A stretch of DNA of 44,542 nucleotides from Syntrophomonadaceae bacterium (lineage in GTDB: Bacteria; Bacillota; Dethiobacteria; DTU022; PWGO01). The DNA is taken from the NCBI GenBank assembly GCA_003550565.1, contig PUKQ01000204.1:1-44542 (forward strand). Direction: 5' to 3'. Shown one piece after another: positions 8,691 to 17,054 of the stretch; position 1 is the stretch's first letter; every line of letters begins with the position of its first letter. The notes under the pieces were generated by a model. The model saw only the letters and a list, made by a program, of their open reading frames with translations, did no database searches and had not been told where the DNA came from. A program made the translations under genes and the position numbers.

Positions 8691-9315
8691 AGTATATGTT
8701 GTTACTGATAGCAACCTTGTGGCCGACAGAGATTTAATTGATATTGTAGAAAAAAGTTTGCTTGGTGGCGCAGGTTTTGTCCAGCTTCGGGAAAAAGATA
8801 TTTCCACCCGGGAATATTTACATAAAGCCCGAGAAATAAAGAAACTTGTAGAAAAATATAAAAATAGATTTTTTTTGGTAAATGATCGGGTAGATATAGC
8901 GCTGGCATCCGGTGCAGATGGCGTTCACCTGGGGCAGGATGACATGCCCATACTTGATGCCCGCCGCATTCTTGGCTATGACGCCATAATTGGCATCTCT
9001 GTGGCTACGGTGGAAGAAGCTAAGTCTGCTGTGGCTGACGGAGCCGATTATTTAGGAGTAAGCGCCATATATGGCACTCCCACTAAGGCTGAAGTTGAAG
9101 TGGTTGGCGTGGATGGTTTGCGTCAAATTGCAGCGGCAGTGGATATTCCGCTGGTAGCCATAGGAGGAATCAACAGAAATAACGTTTCTGAAGTAATAAA
9201 AGCGGGAGCTGATGGAGTGGCGGTTGTTTCAGAAGTGATGGCTGCGGTAGATCCTGCTAAAGCAGTGAGGGAATTGTTAGATCAGGTAAATAAAGTTAAA
9301 CAGGGGGATGTTTGA
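8674..9315 (+). CDS. thiE: Thiamine-phosphate synthase ThiE
   Basis: ThiE joins hydroxymethylpyrimidine diphosphate and hydroxyethylthiazole phosphate into thiamine monophosphate. The 213-residue protein starts at ATG 8674 inside the end of thiM, with GAGGAGGTGA directly before it. Motifs are VQLREKD (diphosphate binding), FLVNDRVDIALASGADG, VHLGQDDMP, GISVATVEEA, GVSAIYGTPTK and VAIGGI, giving the usual TIM-barrel order and length. Its stop codon overlaps the thiL start (TGATG). Confidence 0.95.
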   Translation: MIINLEVYVVTDSNLVADRDLIDIVEKSLLGGAGFVQLREKDISTREYLHKAREIKKLVEKYKNRFFLVNDRVDIALASGADGVHLGQDDMPILDARRILGYDAIIGISVATVEEAKSAVADGADYLGVSAIYGTPTKAEVEVVGVDGLRQIAAAVDIPLVAIGGINRNNVSEVIKAGADGVAVVSEVMAAVDPAKAVRELLDQVNKVKQGDV

Positions 9316-10349
9316 TGCAAATATCCGAAATGGGCGAAGTAAAATTGATTGAACACTTGACGGCTAAACTCAAACATAGTTATGATTCTACGGTGCATTT
9401 GGGAATTGGCGATGATGCAGCTGCAATTCGGATATCCGCCAACAAATATCTGTTGATTGCCGTGGATATGTTGGTGCAAGATCGACATTTTGTGCTTGAT
9501 AAGATAGAACCGGAACAGTTGGGCTATAAATCGATAGCGGTGAATTTAAGCGATATAGCAGCTATGGGAGGAACGCCCACGCATGCAGTTATTTCTATAG
9601 GGTGGCCTGCAAAAACGGAACTGAGATATGCAGAAAAAGTATACCATGGTATAGAAGAAATTGCCAATCAGTTTGAGGTTAATATTATCGGTGGTGATAC
9701 CGTTAAATCACCACAACTGGTGATTGATGTGACCGTGTTGGGTGAAATGAAAGAAAAACCTGTATCCAGAAGCGGGGCCAAACCGGGTGATTATATTGCA
9801 ATTACCGGCCGGGTGGGTGCTTCGGCTGCCGGCCTGGCATTATTGCAGAATGAAGAAAGCGAAAAAATTATTTCTCCTTTTATGCGTAATGATCTTTTAA
9901 AAGCACATTTATGCCCTTATCCCCGGGTAAGGGAAGCTCTCAAATTAGTGCAGGCAGGTATTCCGTCGGCCATGATTGATATCAGTGACGGCGTGGCCAG
10001 TGAAATTAACCACATTTGTGCCCAAAGTAAAGCAGGAGCCTTGGTTTATGCTGAAAGTATACCAATTGATCTACATACTCGTAAAACTGCCGATTTTTTG
10101 AGAGAAGAATATTTATCCTGGGCTTTGTATGGAGGGGAAGATTACGAGTTAATTTTTACTTTCTCCCCGGAATTGGAGGTTGCTGCCCAGGAAGCTCTTG
10201 CGGCAATGGATTTGGATTTGCACGTGGTGGGAGAAATATTACCGCCGGAGAAAGGAATTAACTTGTCTTTGGAGGGAAGGATTGTCCCCCTGGGGGGGAA
10301 AGGTTATGACCACTTTTGCTCTGAAGATGATCAAGGGAATGATAAATAG
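9315..10349 (+). CDS. thiL: Thiamine-monophosphate kinase ThiL
   Basis: ThiL phosphorylates thiamine monophosphate to the active cofactor TPP. The ATG at 9315 shares a base with the thiE stop (TGATG) and follows CAGGGGGAT; an in-frame TTG three bases earlier is less likely. The 344-residue product has the PurM-like kinase fold with GIGDDAA, LIAVDMLVQDRHF, SLSDIAAMGG-type text (NLSDIAAMGGTPTHA), IIGGDTVKS, the glycine-rich GRVGASAAGLALL, MIDISDGVASEI and the ATP-related GGEDYELIF. These residues match active members of the family. The gene completes TPP formation in the same operon that the TPP riboswitch senses. Confidence 0.95.
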   Translation: MQISEMGEVKLIEHLTAKLKHSYDSTVHLGIGDDAAAIRISANKYLLIAVDMLVQDRHFVLDKIEPEQLGYKSIAVNLSDIAAMGGTPTHAVISIGWPAKTELRYAEKVYHGIEEIANQFEVNIIGGDTVKSPQLVIDVTVLGEMKEKPVSRSGAKPGDYIAITGRVGASAAGLALLQNEESEKIISPFMRNDLLKAHLCPYPRVREALKLVQAGIPSAMIDISDGVASEINHICAQSKAGALVYAESIPIDLHTRKTADFLREEYLSWALYGGEDYELIFTFSPELEVAAQEALAAMDLDLHVVGEILPPEKGINLSLEGRIVPLGGKGYDHFCSEDDQGNDK

Positions 10350-10394
10350 TAATAAAGCAAAAGGTGGTTTCCATTAAAGGGAGGTAACCTACGG

Positions 10395-11183
10395 ATGTTT
10401 AAAAGAGTTTTAACTATTGCCGGTTCCGATTCGGGAGGGGGAGCCGGGATTCAGGCTGATTTGAAAGCATTCGAAAACATGGGTGTATATGGTATGAGTG
10501 TTATTACTGCTGTGACTGCTCAAAACACACAGAGGGTTTTGGATGTTTACCAGCTTCCGGCGGAATTTGTAGGCAAGCAGCTTGATGCTGTAATAAAGGA
10601 TATTGGAGTAGACGCAGTTAAAATAGGCATGCTGGGCAATGCGGAAGTAGTAAAAATAGTGGCTTCAAAAATAAATTACTACAAACTGGAAAATGTGGTT
10701 CTTGATCCCGTTATGGTTGCTACCAGTGGTGATCCCCTGCTTGCGGCAGATGCCATTGAAGTAATAAAAGATTACCTGATGCCTTGTGCCCGAATTGTCA
10801 CGCCAAACCGCCAGGAGGCAAGTATTTTGAGTGGAATGGCTTTAAGTGGCCTTGAAAGTTTAAAGAAAGCGGGTCAAATAATATATGATTTAGGGCCTGC
10901 AGGGGTCCTTATAAAAGGTGGAGACTTTGAAGAAACAACGGTTACCGATCTTTATTATGATGGAAACGATTTTTATCAATTTAAGGCAGAAAAAATATGG
11001 ACTTCTCATACTCACGGCACAGGCTGCACTCTTTCTTCGGTTATTGCTGCTTGTCTGGCGCAAGGCATGACAGAGTTGGATGCTACTAAAATTGCCAGGG
11101 AGTATGTTTATAAAAAAATTATATTAGCCCAGAATAATCCTTTAGGCCATGGCAGTGCCCCCATTTCTCTTCCCTCAAAGTAA
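10395..11183 (+). CDS. thiD: Hydroxymethylpyrimidine/phosphomethylpyrimidine kinase ThiD
   Basis: ThiD phosphorylates hydroxymethylpyrimidine (phosphate) to the diphosphate used by ThiE. A 262-residue ribokinase-fold enzyme with AAAGGGAGG before the ATG. Motifs include TIAGSDSGGGAGIQADLKA, VTAQNT, KIGMLGN, LDPVMVATSGD, TPNRQEA, LIKGGDF and the C-terminal anion-hole THGTGCTLSSVIAA with the catalytic Cys region. It is the last gene of the thiC-thiM-thiE-thiL-thiD operon; the following 130 bases contain a separate promoter for the NuoE-type gene. No strong terminator is visible after it, so readthrough cannot be excluded. Confidence 0.95.
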   Translation: MFKRVLTIAGSDSGGGAGIQADLKAFENMGVYGMSVITAVTAQNTQRVLDVYQLPAEFVGKQLDAVIKDIGVDAVKIGMLGNAEVVKIVASKINYYKLENVVLDPVMVATSGDPLLAADAIEVIKDYLMPCARIVTPNRQEASILSGMALSGLESLKKAGQIIYDLGPAGVLIKGGDFEETTVTDLYYDGNDFYQFKAEKIWTSHTHGTGCTLSSVIAACLAQGMTELDATKIAREYVYKKIILAQNNPLGHGSAPISLPSK

Positions 11184-11212
11184 ATTTTTTTAAATTATTA
11201 ATTTATTTATCA

Positions 11213-11242
11213 TTGAAGGATTATAAATAATACAGGTAGAAT
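11213..11242 (+). promoter_or_regulatory. Possible promoter of the first NuoE/NuoF cluster
   Basis: TTGAAG (11213-11218) and TAGAAT (11237-11242) are 18 bases apart in an AT-rich gap after thiD. This fits a housekeeping promoter but is only a match by eye. Confidence 0.4.
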
Positions 11243-11315
11243 ATCTTAAGTAAAAGCTTCAACGGTGTCATAGAAGGAAAATTCAGAAAATATATGCAAG
11301 GGAGGTTATGTACTT

Positions 11316-11798
11316 TTGGCTGCCGTAATTGAACAGGAACAAGAATTTGATTATCAAAGAGCGGATGCGATAATTGAGCAGTTTTTGGGTAAAAAGGGGA
11401 TGATTATTCCGGCTTTGCAAAAGCTGCAGGATGAGTATGGTTACCTGCCGCGGCCGGCTGTAGAAAGAATGGCCAAGCGCATGCGGATTCCATCGAGCAA
11501 AGTTTACGGGGTAATTACCTTTTATGCTCAGTTTAAGCTATCGCCGCGCGGTAAGTATATCATCAGGGTTTGTAAGGGAACGGCCTGCCATATTCAGGGC
11601 AGTCCCAAAATTGCGGAAAGAATCCAGGAGATACTTCAGGTAGAAGATGGGGAAACTACTCCTGATCTTAAGTTCACTCTGGAGGAAGTAGCTTGTATTG
11701 GCGCCTGTGCTTTAGCACCGGTGATGATGATTAATGATGACCCGCACGGGAGGCTATCCCCCGATCGGATTAAAGAAATCCTTGATAGCTACGAATAA
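11316..11798 (+). CDS. NuoE-like [2Fe-2S] thioredoxin-fold subunit, cluster 1
   Basis: A 160-residue homologue of the 24-kDa subunit of complex I (NuoE), also called HydC or the gamma subunit in bifurcating hydrogenases and formate dehydrogenases. The start is TTG at 11316, after GGGAGGTT. An N-terminal helical region (LPALQKLQDEYGYLP-like: IPALQKLQDEYGYLP) leads into a thioredoxin-like domain with YGVITFYAQF. The [2Fe-2S] ligands appear as CKGTAC and CIGACALAP, the usual four cysteines. It is about 60% identical by eye to the cluster 2 copy at 16571. In such complexes this subunit pairs with the FMN/NADH-binding subunit, here two genes downstream. Confidence 0.92.
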   Translation: MAAVIEQEQEFDYQRADAIIEQFLGKKGMIIPALQKLQDEYGYLPRPAVERMAKRMRIPSSKVYGVITFYAQFKLSPRGKYIIRVCKGTACHIQGSPKIAERIQEILQVEDGETTPDLKFTLEEVACIGACALAPVMMINDDPHGRLSPDRIKEILDSYE

Positions 11799-11838
11799 TT
11801 TCTGCATTTAACATTCTTTATCTTGAGGAGGTGGAGTT

Positions 11839-12018
11839 GTGGAAAAATTCATAGATCCCTGCTGTGATAAGTGTACCCATACTAAAGAGAATTCCTGCAA
11901 AGATTTTGTAAAATGTTGTATGGAAGGGCCTATATGCCATGAAGACTCTTCTTGTGTTGAAAAGAGAAAGGCAATTGTAAATGAAGTGGCTCTTAATGAT
12001 AAGTTTACTATTTGTTAA
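11839..12018 (+). CDS. Small cysteine-rich protein, cluster 1 (unknown function)
   Basis: A 59-residue protein starting at GTG 11839, with GAGGAGGTGG about 5 bases before it. It carries cysteines at 8, 9, 12, 20, 26, 27, 33, 39 and 59. It is paralogous to the protein at 17055-17234: both are 59 residues, 29 of the first 46 positions are identical, and seven cysteines (8, 9, 12, 20, 26, 33, 39) are shared. Shared text includes EKRKAI after the last common Cys and GPxCHE around Cys33. Both copies sit between the NuoE- and NuoF-type genes. The cysteine pattern suggests metal or Fe-S binding, so an accessory subunit or assembly factor of the complex is an inference. I do not recognise the family. 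Confidence 0.85.
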   Translation: MEKFIDPCCDKCTHTKENSCKDFVKCCMEGPICHEDSSCVEKRKAIVNEVALNDKFTIC

Positions 12019-12121
12019 TTTGTAAGAAAAGCGGCCATAAATATAAAGTATTTAATCAAGTAGCTATTAGAAAAATATAAATAGTCTCTTTTAAGAAGAG
12101 AACAAGGGAGGTAAGAGAACT

Positions 12122-13939
12122 TTGTATGAGAAGCATTTAATGCTCTGCGGAGCTACAGGATGTCTTTCTTCCGGAGCCGGCAAAATTGTAGAAGCCTTAA
12201 GGGAAGAACTTTCTAACCGGGGAATAGAGGAAAAATATCGCGTAGTTATGTCCGGTTGTCCCGGGTTTTGTGAAGTTGGGCCGATTTTGGTAGTTTATCC
12301 GGATGAAGTTTTTTATTGCCGGTTGCAACCGGATGATATTCCCAAAATAGTGGAACAGCATCTTATAGGTGGGGAAATATACGAAAAGCGCTTGTACACC
12401 GGGCCTGATGTAGAAGCACCAGCGCGTTTTTACGACACCATTCCTTTTTACTCCAAGCAGCTTTTCAATGTTTTGCGCAACAGCGGGATAATTAACCCGG
12501 AAAGCATAGACGAGTATATAATGCGCGGTGGTTATCGCGCTTTATCACGCGCGTTGACTATGGAACAACCGGAAATCATTGATGAGGTTCTGCAATCGGG
12601 CCTACGTGGGCGTGGCGGTGCCGGATTTCCTAGTGGCAAAAAATGGGAGTTTACCTATAAAGCCCCCGGTGAAAAAAAATATATAGTGTGTAATGCTGAC
12701 GAAGGTGACCCGGGAGCTTTTATGGATCGCAGTATTTTAGAAGGAGATCCCCATGCAGTGGTGGAGGGGATGTTGATTGCCGGCTTGGCCATTGGCAGTG
12801 ATGAAGGCTATATCTATTGTCGGGCAGAATACCCCCTGGCAATTGAACGCTTAAAAATTGCTATTCAGCAAGCGGAAGAATATGGGATCCTTGGTGATAA
12901 TATATTGGGCTATGGGTTTAATTTTAAATTAAATATTAAGGAAGGAGCAGGCGCCTTTGTATGTGGTGAGGAAACAGCTCTGTTGGCATCTATCGAAGGA
13001 GAAAGGGGAATGCCCCGTCCTCGGCCGCCCTTCCCGGCAAATTATGGTTTGTGGGGTAGCCCCACCTGCATAAATAATGTGGAGACATTTGGGAATGTTC
13101 CTCTTATACTCAGGGAAAATGGAGTAGAAGAATTTCAAAAAGTGGGAACGGAAGGCAGTAAAGGAACGAAAGTTTTTGCTTTGGCGGGTAAGGTTCGCAA
13201 TACCGGCTTATGCGAAGTTCCCATGGGTACTACCATCCAAGAGATTGTTTATGATGTAGGCGGCGGCATCAAGAACAACAAGGAATTTAAGGCTGTTCAA
13301 TGTGGGGGGCCCTCGGGTGGATGTATACCCAGCGATCTCCTTGATTTGCCTATTGATTATGATTCACTGACTCAAGCCGGTGCTATTATGGGTTCCGGTG
13401 GATTGGTAGTTATGGACGAAGGAACCTGTATGGTTGACCTGGCCAATTATTTCCTTAGCTTTACTCAAAAAGAATCTTGTGGAAAATGCATCCCTTGTCG
13501 GGAAGGCACCAAACGCATGCTGGAAATACTTGATCGTATTTGCGAAGGGAATGGCAAACCGGAAGATTTGGATCGGCTTGATGAACTGGCTAATAGTATT
13601 AAAGACAGTGCACTTTGCGGATTGGGGCAGACTTGCCCTAACCCTGTATTAAGCACTATACGTTATTTTCGCCATGAATATGAAGAGCATATCAATGAAG
13701 GCTTTTGCCGCTCGGGAATTTGTAAAGACCTCTTTAATTATTACATTGATGAAGAATCTTGTAACGGTTGTGGGCGCTGCGCGAAAGCCTGCCCGGTAGA
13801 AGCTATTACCGGTGAAAAGAAAGAATGTCATGCTTTAGATGTGGAGTTGTGCACCAAATGTGGCAGTTGTGTGGATAAGTGTCGTCAAAATTCAATTCGG
13901 ATTACACGTGTAGGGAGGGAAGCCGATGTCAGCAATTAA
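12122..13939 (+). CDS. NuoF-like NADH/FMN-binding subunit with extra Fe-S domains, cluster 1
   Basis: A 605-residue flavoprotein subunit that would exchange electrons with NAD(H). It starts at TTG 12122 after AGGGAGGTAAG. An N-terminal thioredoxin-like [2Fe-2S] domain (CGATGCL; SGCPGFCEVGP) precedes the NuoF core with GLRGRGGAGFPSGKKW (FMN/NADH glycine-rich loop), CNADEGDPGAFMDR and KEGAGAFVCGEETAL. The N3-type cluster motif ESCGKCIPCREG follows with a distal Cys. The C-terminus adds two [4Fe-4S] ferredoxin motifs (CNGCGRCAKACP; CTKCGSCVDKC). This layout is that of HydB/FdhF-type subunits of bifurcating hydrogenases and formate dehydrogenases. It overlaps the next gene by 14 bases. Confidence 0.93.
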   Translation: MYEKHLMLCGATGCLSSGAGKIVEALREELSNRGIEEKYRVVMSGCPGFCEVGPILVVYPDEVFYCRLQPDDIPKIVEQHLIGGEIYEKRLYTGPDVEAPARFYDTIPFYSKQLFNVLRNSGIINPESIDEYIMRGGYRALSRALTMEQPEIIDEVLQSGLRGRGGAGFPSGKKWEFTYKAPGEKKYIVCNADEGDPGAFMDRSILEGDPHAVVEGMLIAGLAIGSDEGYIYCRAEYPLAIERLKIAIQQAEEYGILGDNILGYGFNFKLNIKEGAGAFVCGEETALLASIEGERGMPRPRPPFPANYGLWGSPTCINNVETFGNVPLILRENGVEEFQKVGTEGSKGTKVFALAGKVRNTGLCEVPMGTTIQEIVYDVGGGIKNNKEFKAVQCGGPSGGCIPSDLLDLPIDYDSLTQAGAIMGSGGLVVMDEGTCMVDLANYFLSFTQKESCGKCIPCREGTKRMLEILDRICEGNGKPEDLDRLDELANSIKDSALCGLGQTCPNPVLSTIRYFRHEYEEHINEGFCRSGICKDLFNYYIDEESCNGCGRCAKACPVEAITGEKKECHALDVELCTKCGSCVDKCRQNSIRITRVGREADVSN

Positions 13940-16328
13940 TCTAACCATAGACGGTCAGCAAGTGGAGGTGGAACCTGGCACCACAATTTTGCAAGCAGCG
14001 GAAAAGCTGGGTATTGATATACCTACTTTCTGTTATGATCCGGACTTGACACGTAATGCTGCTTGCCGGATGTGCGTGGTAGAAGTGGAAAAAGCGCGGG
14101 CTTTAGTGGCGTCGTGTAGTGCACCTGTAGCGCCTGATATGGTGGTGCACACAGAAACTGAGCGAACTCGCAAAGCCAGGGAGATTATTTTGAGGCTAAT
14201 CTTAGCCAACCATTATTTAGATTGTGTTACCTGCGAAAAAACCGGGGAATGCAAGTTACAGGATTATTGTTACCGCTATGGCATTTCTTCCAGTGATTTC
14301 GTGGGGGCTACCAAAGAACTTTCCCTTGATGATACCAACCCCTTCTTTGTGAGGGACATGAACAAGTGTCTCCTTTGCGGACGCTGCGTGGGTAAGTGTC
14401 AAAACGTAAACGGCGCCGGGGCAATTGATTTTACCCAGCGGGGTTTTAAATCGAATGTAGGGACTCCTTTTGGAGATCCGATTGAAAATTCTACCTGTGA
14501 TTTTTGCGGTATGTGCATTGAAGCCTGCCCTGTAGGGGCCTTGGTTCCTAAATCCCGTATAGGCCGAGGGCGTCCTTGGGAAATAGAAAAGGTCAAAACT
14601 ATCTGCCCTTACTGTTCTACCGGATGTTCACTGGAACTTCATGTAAATATAGAGTCGGATAGTGAAGAAGAGATGGTTATTGATGCTACTGCAGATGAAG
14701 AGGCACCGGTAAACCAGGGTAGAATTTGTGCCAGGGGAAGTTTCGGTTGGGATTTCATCCATAATGAACACAGATTAACCATGCCTTTGGTTAAACAAGA
14801 TGGAGTTTTTGTAGAAGTAGAGTGGGAAGAAGCGCTGGAAATTATTGCGGAGAAATTACAGGAGCTAAAAATTAATTTTGGGGATGATTCTCTGGGTGGT
14901 TTAGTTTCCAGCCGGCTTTCCAATGAAGAAATTTATCTTTTCCAAAAATTATTGCGCTCCTGGGGAACCAATAATGTAGATCATATTTCTCACTACCATT
15001 ATAGTTCTTCACCGCATACAACGGAGGCTTTATTCAAAAGCGGTGTGATGGGCAGTGACATAGATGATCTGAACAATGCAGACTTGATTATGGTGGTTAA
15101 TTCCCATCTTGCAAGTTCACATCCGGTACTTAATTACCGGTTGCGAGAGGCGGCCCGTAATGGGACCAAAGTAATTGCCATCAATCCGGAGGAACAGGAT
15201 GATGCTGATCCTGCACACCTTTACATTTCCCCGGAAATTGGTGCGGATGAATTTCTACTGAATGGTTTGATCAATGTAATCATTGCCGAAAATATAGCTC
15301 AGGGTGAAGGTGCAAAAGACAGCGCAGTTTTTGAGGATATTAAAAAAGCTGTAAGCAAGAATACAGCCGAACAAGTAGAAAAAGTAACGGGTGTATCTGT
15401 TTCAGATATCCAGGAAGCAGCCCGCAGCTATGCCAATGCTGAACGTCCTTTAATACTTTTTGACTCTGCAAACTTTAAAAAGGGCTCGGGTTTGAAGGGC
15501 GTAAGAGCTATGTTAAGGTTGGCCGCTGTCGCCGGTAAAAATAGTGGTCCTCCCGCTGGAGTAAATTTCCTGCCGGACTTTAATAACTCTCAAGGTGCCT
15601 GCCTTATGGGAGCGCTGCCGAATTTCCTTCCTTCTCTGCAAAGTATAGAGGATAATAAGGCCAGAGAGAGTTTTTCCAAGGCATGGGCAACCGAGTTGAA
15701 TGCCCAACCCGGGTTAACAGCGCAAGAAATGATAGAGCAAGCATTTAAAGGCACACTTCAGGGCATGTTTATCGCGGGAGAAAACCCGGTTGTAGAGAGC
15801 AGTGAACAAGATTATGTCGTGGAAGCATTGCAAAATATAGAATTTTTAGTTGTCCAGGATTTGTTCCTAACTGAAACTGCTCAGCACGCTGATGTGGTGC
15901 TTCCTGCTGCTGCATTTGCAGAAAAATTAGGAACGTATATTAATGTGGAAGGACGGGTACAGCTTAGTTATCCTGCTTTAGAGCCTCCAGAAGATGCCAT
16001 GCCAGGTAGTGAAATTTTAGCTAATCTGGCAGATTACCTGGGAATGGATTGGTCTTCTTTCTTAATGGAAGATGTATTCCGGGAAATGGCTTCATTGTCT
16101 TCGGCTTTGGAAGGAATGAATTATGAGCAGTTGGGCTGTGTAAATAATCCTGTGGCTAAAGATTCCTGGCAGGACATTTTGCAGGAAATAGATAATGGAT
16201 TGGCAGCAGAAGATGAAAAGGGTTTAAAATTGCTTGAAGATGTGGAACTTAATTTTCCATACGCTACAGGTAAGGGTAAAGGGTCGATGGCTTTTCAATT
16301 GGCAGAAATAAATAATCGGGCACTTTAA
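13926..16328 (+). CDS. Formate-dehydrogenase-derived, NuoG-like subunit lacking catalytic residues
   Basis: An 800-residue paralogue of the selenoprotein encoded at 19098-21764. The N-terminus is intact: [2Fe-2S] cysteines, a His-Cys cluster (HYLDCVTC), two ferredoxin motifs (CLLCGRCVGKC; CDFCGMCIEACP) and the CPYCSTGC cluster of the molybdopterin domain. The catalytic site is not intact. By alignment with the copy-2 enzyme, Sec346 corresponds to His358, the following His to Tyr359, conserved Arg540 to Pro550 and Lys258 to Arg270. It ends near the point where copy 2 begins its C-terminal cofactor-binding domain, which is missing. The long open frame and retained Fe-S motifs argue against a pseudogene. 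I infer an electron-transfer or scaffold role like NuoG rather than formate oxidation. Confidence 0.88.
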   Translation: MSAINLTIDGQQVEVEPGTTILQAAEKLGIDIPTFCYDPDLTRNAACRMCVVEVEKARALVASCSAPVAPDMVVHTETERTRKAREIILRLILANHYLDCVTCEKTGECKLQDYCYRYGISSSDFVGATKELSLDDTNPFFVRDMNKCLLCGRCVGKCQNVNGAGAIDFTQRGFKSNVGTPFGDPIENSTCDFCGMCIEACPVGALVPKSRIGRGRPWEIEKVKTICPYCSTGCSLELHVNIESDSEEEMVIDATADEEAPVNQGRICARGSFGWDFIHNEHRLTMPLVKQDGVFVEVEWEEALEIIAEKLQELKINFGDDSLGGLVSSRLSNEEIYLFQKLLRSWGTNNVDHISHYHYSSSPHTTEALFKSGVMGSDIDDLNNADLIMVVNSHLASSHPVLNYRLREAARNGTKVIAINPEEQDDADPAHLYISPEIGADEFLLNGLINVIIAENIAQGEGAKDSAVFEDIKKAVSKNTAEQVEKVTGVSVSDIQEAARSYANAERPLILFDSANFKKGSGLKGVRAMLRLAAVAGKNSGPPAGVNFLPDFNNSQGACLMGALPNFLPSLQSIEDNKARESFSKAWATELNAQPGLTAQEMIEQAFKGTLQGMFIAGENPVVESSEQDYVVEALQNIEFLVVQDLFLTETAQHADVVLPAAAFAEKLGTYINVEGRVQLSYPALEPPEDAMPGSEILANLADYLGMDWSSFLMEDVFREMASLSSALEGMNYEQLGCVNNPVAKDSWQDILQEIDNGLAAEDEKGLKLLEDVELNFPYATGKGKGSMAFQLAEINNRAL

Positions 16329-16334
16329 AAATGT

Positions 16335-16407
16335 AAAACCCAAATTCCGCACATCCCTTTACGGTGGCTGAGGTCACTTTGTAGGGAATGCCGGAATTTG
16401 GGTTTTT
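16335..16407 (+). terminator. Long-stem intrinsic terminator between the two clusters
   Basis: AAAACCCAAATTCCG (16335-16349) pairs with CGGAATTTGGGTTTTT (16392-16407), ending in T5. The loop holds further self-complementary pieces (CATCCCT with AGGGAATG; GTG with CAC). It separates copy 1 from the selenoprotein cluster and suggests independent transcription of the two. Confidence 0.75.
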
Positions 16408-16570
16408 ATACTATATGGTGCTTAAACAAATTCTTTATCAATCAGCCGCATAATATAGATTATTATAAATATAATCAATCAATTTTTATACTTAGATGTG
16501 TTTATGTATAGAAAAAACCTAGTAGAAGGATGATTTGTAATAAAATAAATCAGAATGGAGGGAGTAAGGT

Positions 16571-17038
16571 TTGTCCAGAGAAGAATATCGAAAAATTCTA
16601 GAGCCTTACCAGGGTGAGCGAAAAGAATTAATACCTGTTCTTCAAGCGGTCCAGAACGAATTTGGGTACTTGCCGGAAGAGTCGTTTGCTATTATTGCTG
16701 AATATTTAGGAGCGCCTGAAAGTAAAATTTATGGGGTGGCTACTTTTTATGCCCAGTTTCACTTTAGTCCCCGTGGCAAATACATAATAAGGATGTGCCG
16801 CGGAACTGCCTGTCATGTTAAAGGAGTTTCTAAAGCTGCTGAAAAAATGCGGGACTTATTAGGCATAAGTGTGGGAGAAACTACTTCTGATTATAAATTT
16901 ACTTACGAGGAAGTGGCTTGCATTGGGGCTTGTGGACTTGCGCCGGTGATGATGATAAATGATCGGACTTACGGAAAGTTGACTCCGGATAAAATAAAAG
17001 AAATAATTGATAGTTATTATGAACCTGCAGAGGCATGA
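16571..17038 (+). CDS. NuoE-like [2Fe-2S] subunit, formate dehydrogenase cluster 2
   Basis: A 155-residue paralogue of the protein at 11316, starting at TTG 16571 with GGAGGGAG upstream. It has the same order: LIPVLQAVQNEFGYLPE, YGVATFYAQF, then CRGTAC and CIGACGLAP for the [2Fe-2S] cluster. It would pass electrons between the NuoF-type flavoprotein and the Fe-S chain of the formate dehydrogenase. It is the first gene of the E / small Cys / F / FdhA operon. A homology-based role in an NAD-linked, possibly electron-bifurcating, formate dehydrogenase is established for the family; bifurcation here is inference. Confidence 0.92.
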   Translation: MSREEYRKILEPYQGERKELIPVLQAVQNEFGYLPEESFAIIAEYLGAPESKIYGVATFYAQFHFSPRGKYIIRMCRGTACHVKGVSKAAEKMRDLLGISVGETTSDYKFTYEEVACIGACGLAPVMMINDRTYGKLTPDKIKEIIDSYYEPAEA

Positions 17039-17054
17039 AAGGAGAAGGTAGTTG

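Noticed and set aside
16335-16407. A molybdenum-cofactor riboswitch before the formate dehydrogenase cluster
   Set aside because: The element is a long simple stem with T-run directly after the upstream gene; I see none of the multi-stem aptamer, and it is 160 bases from the next start.
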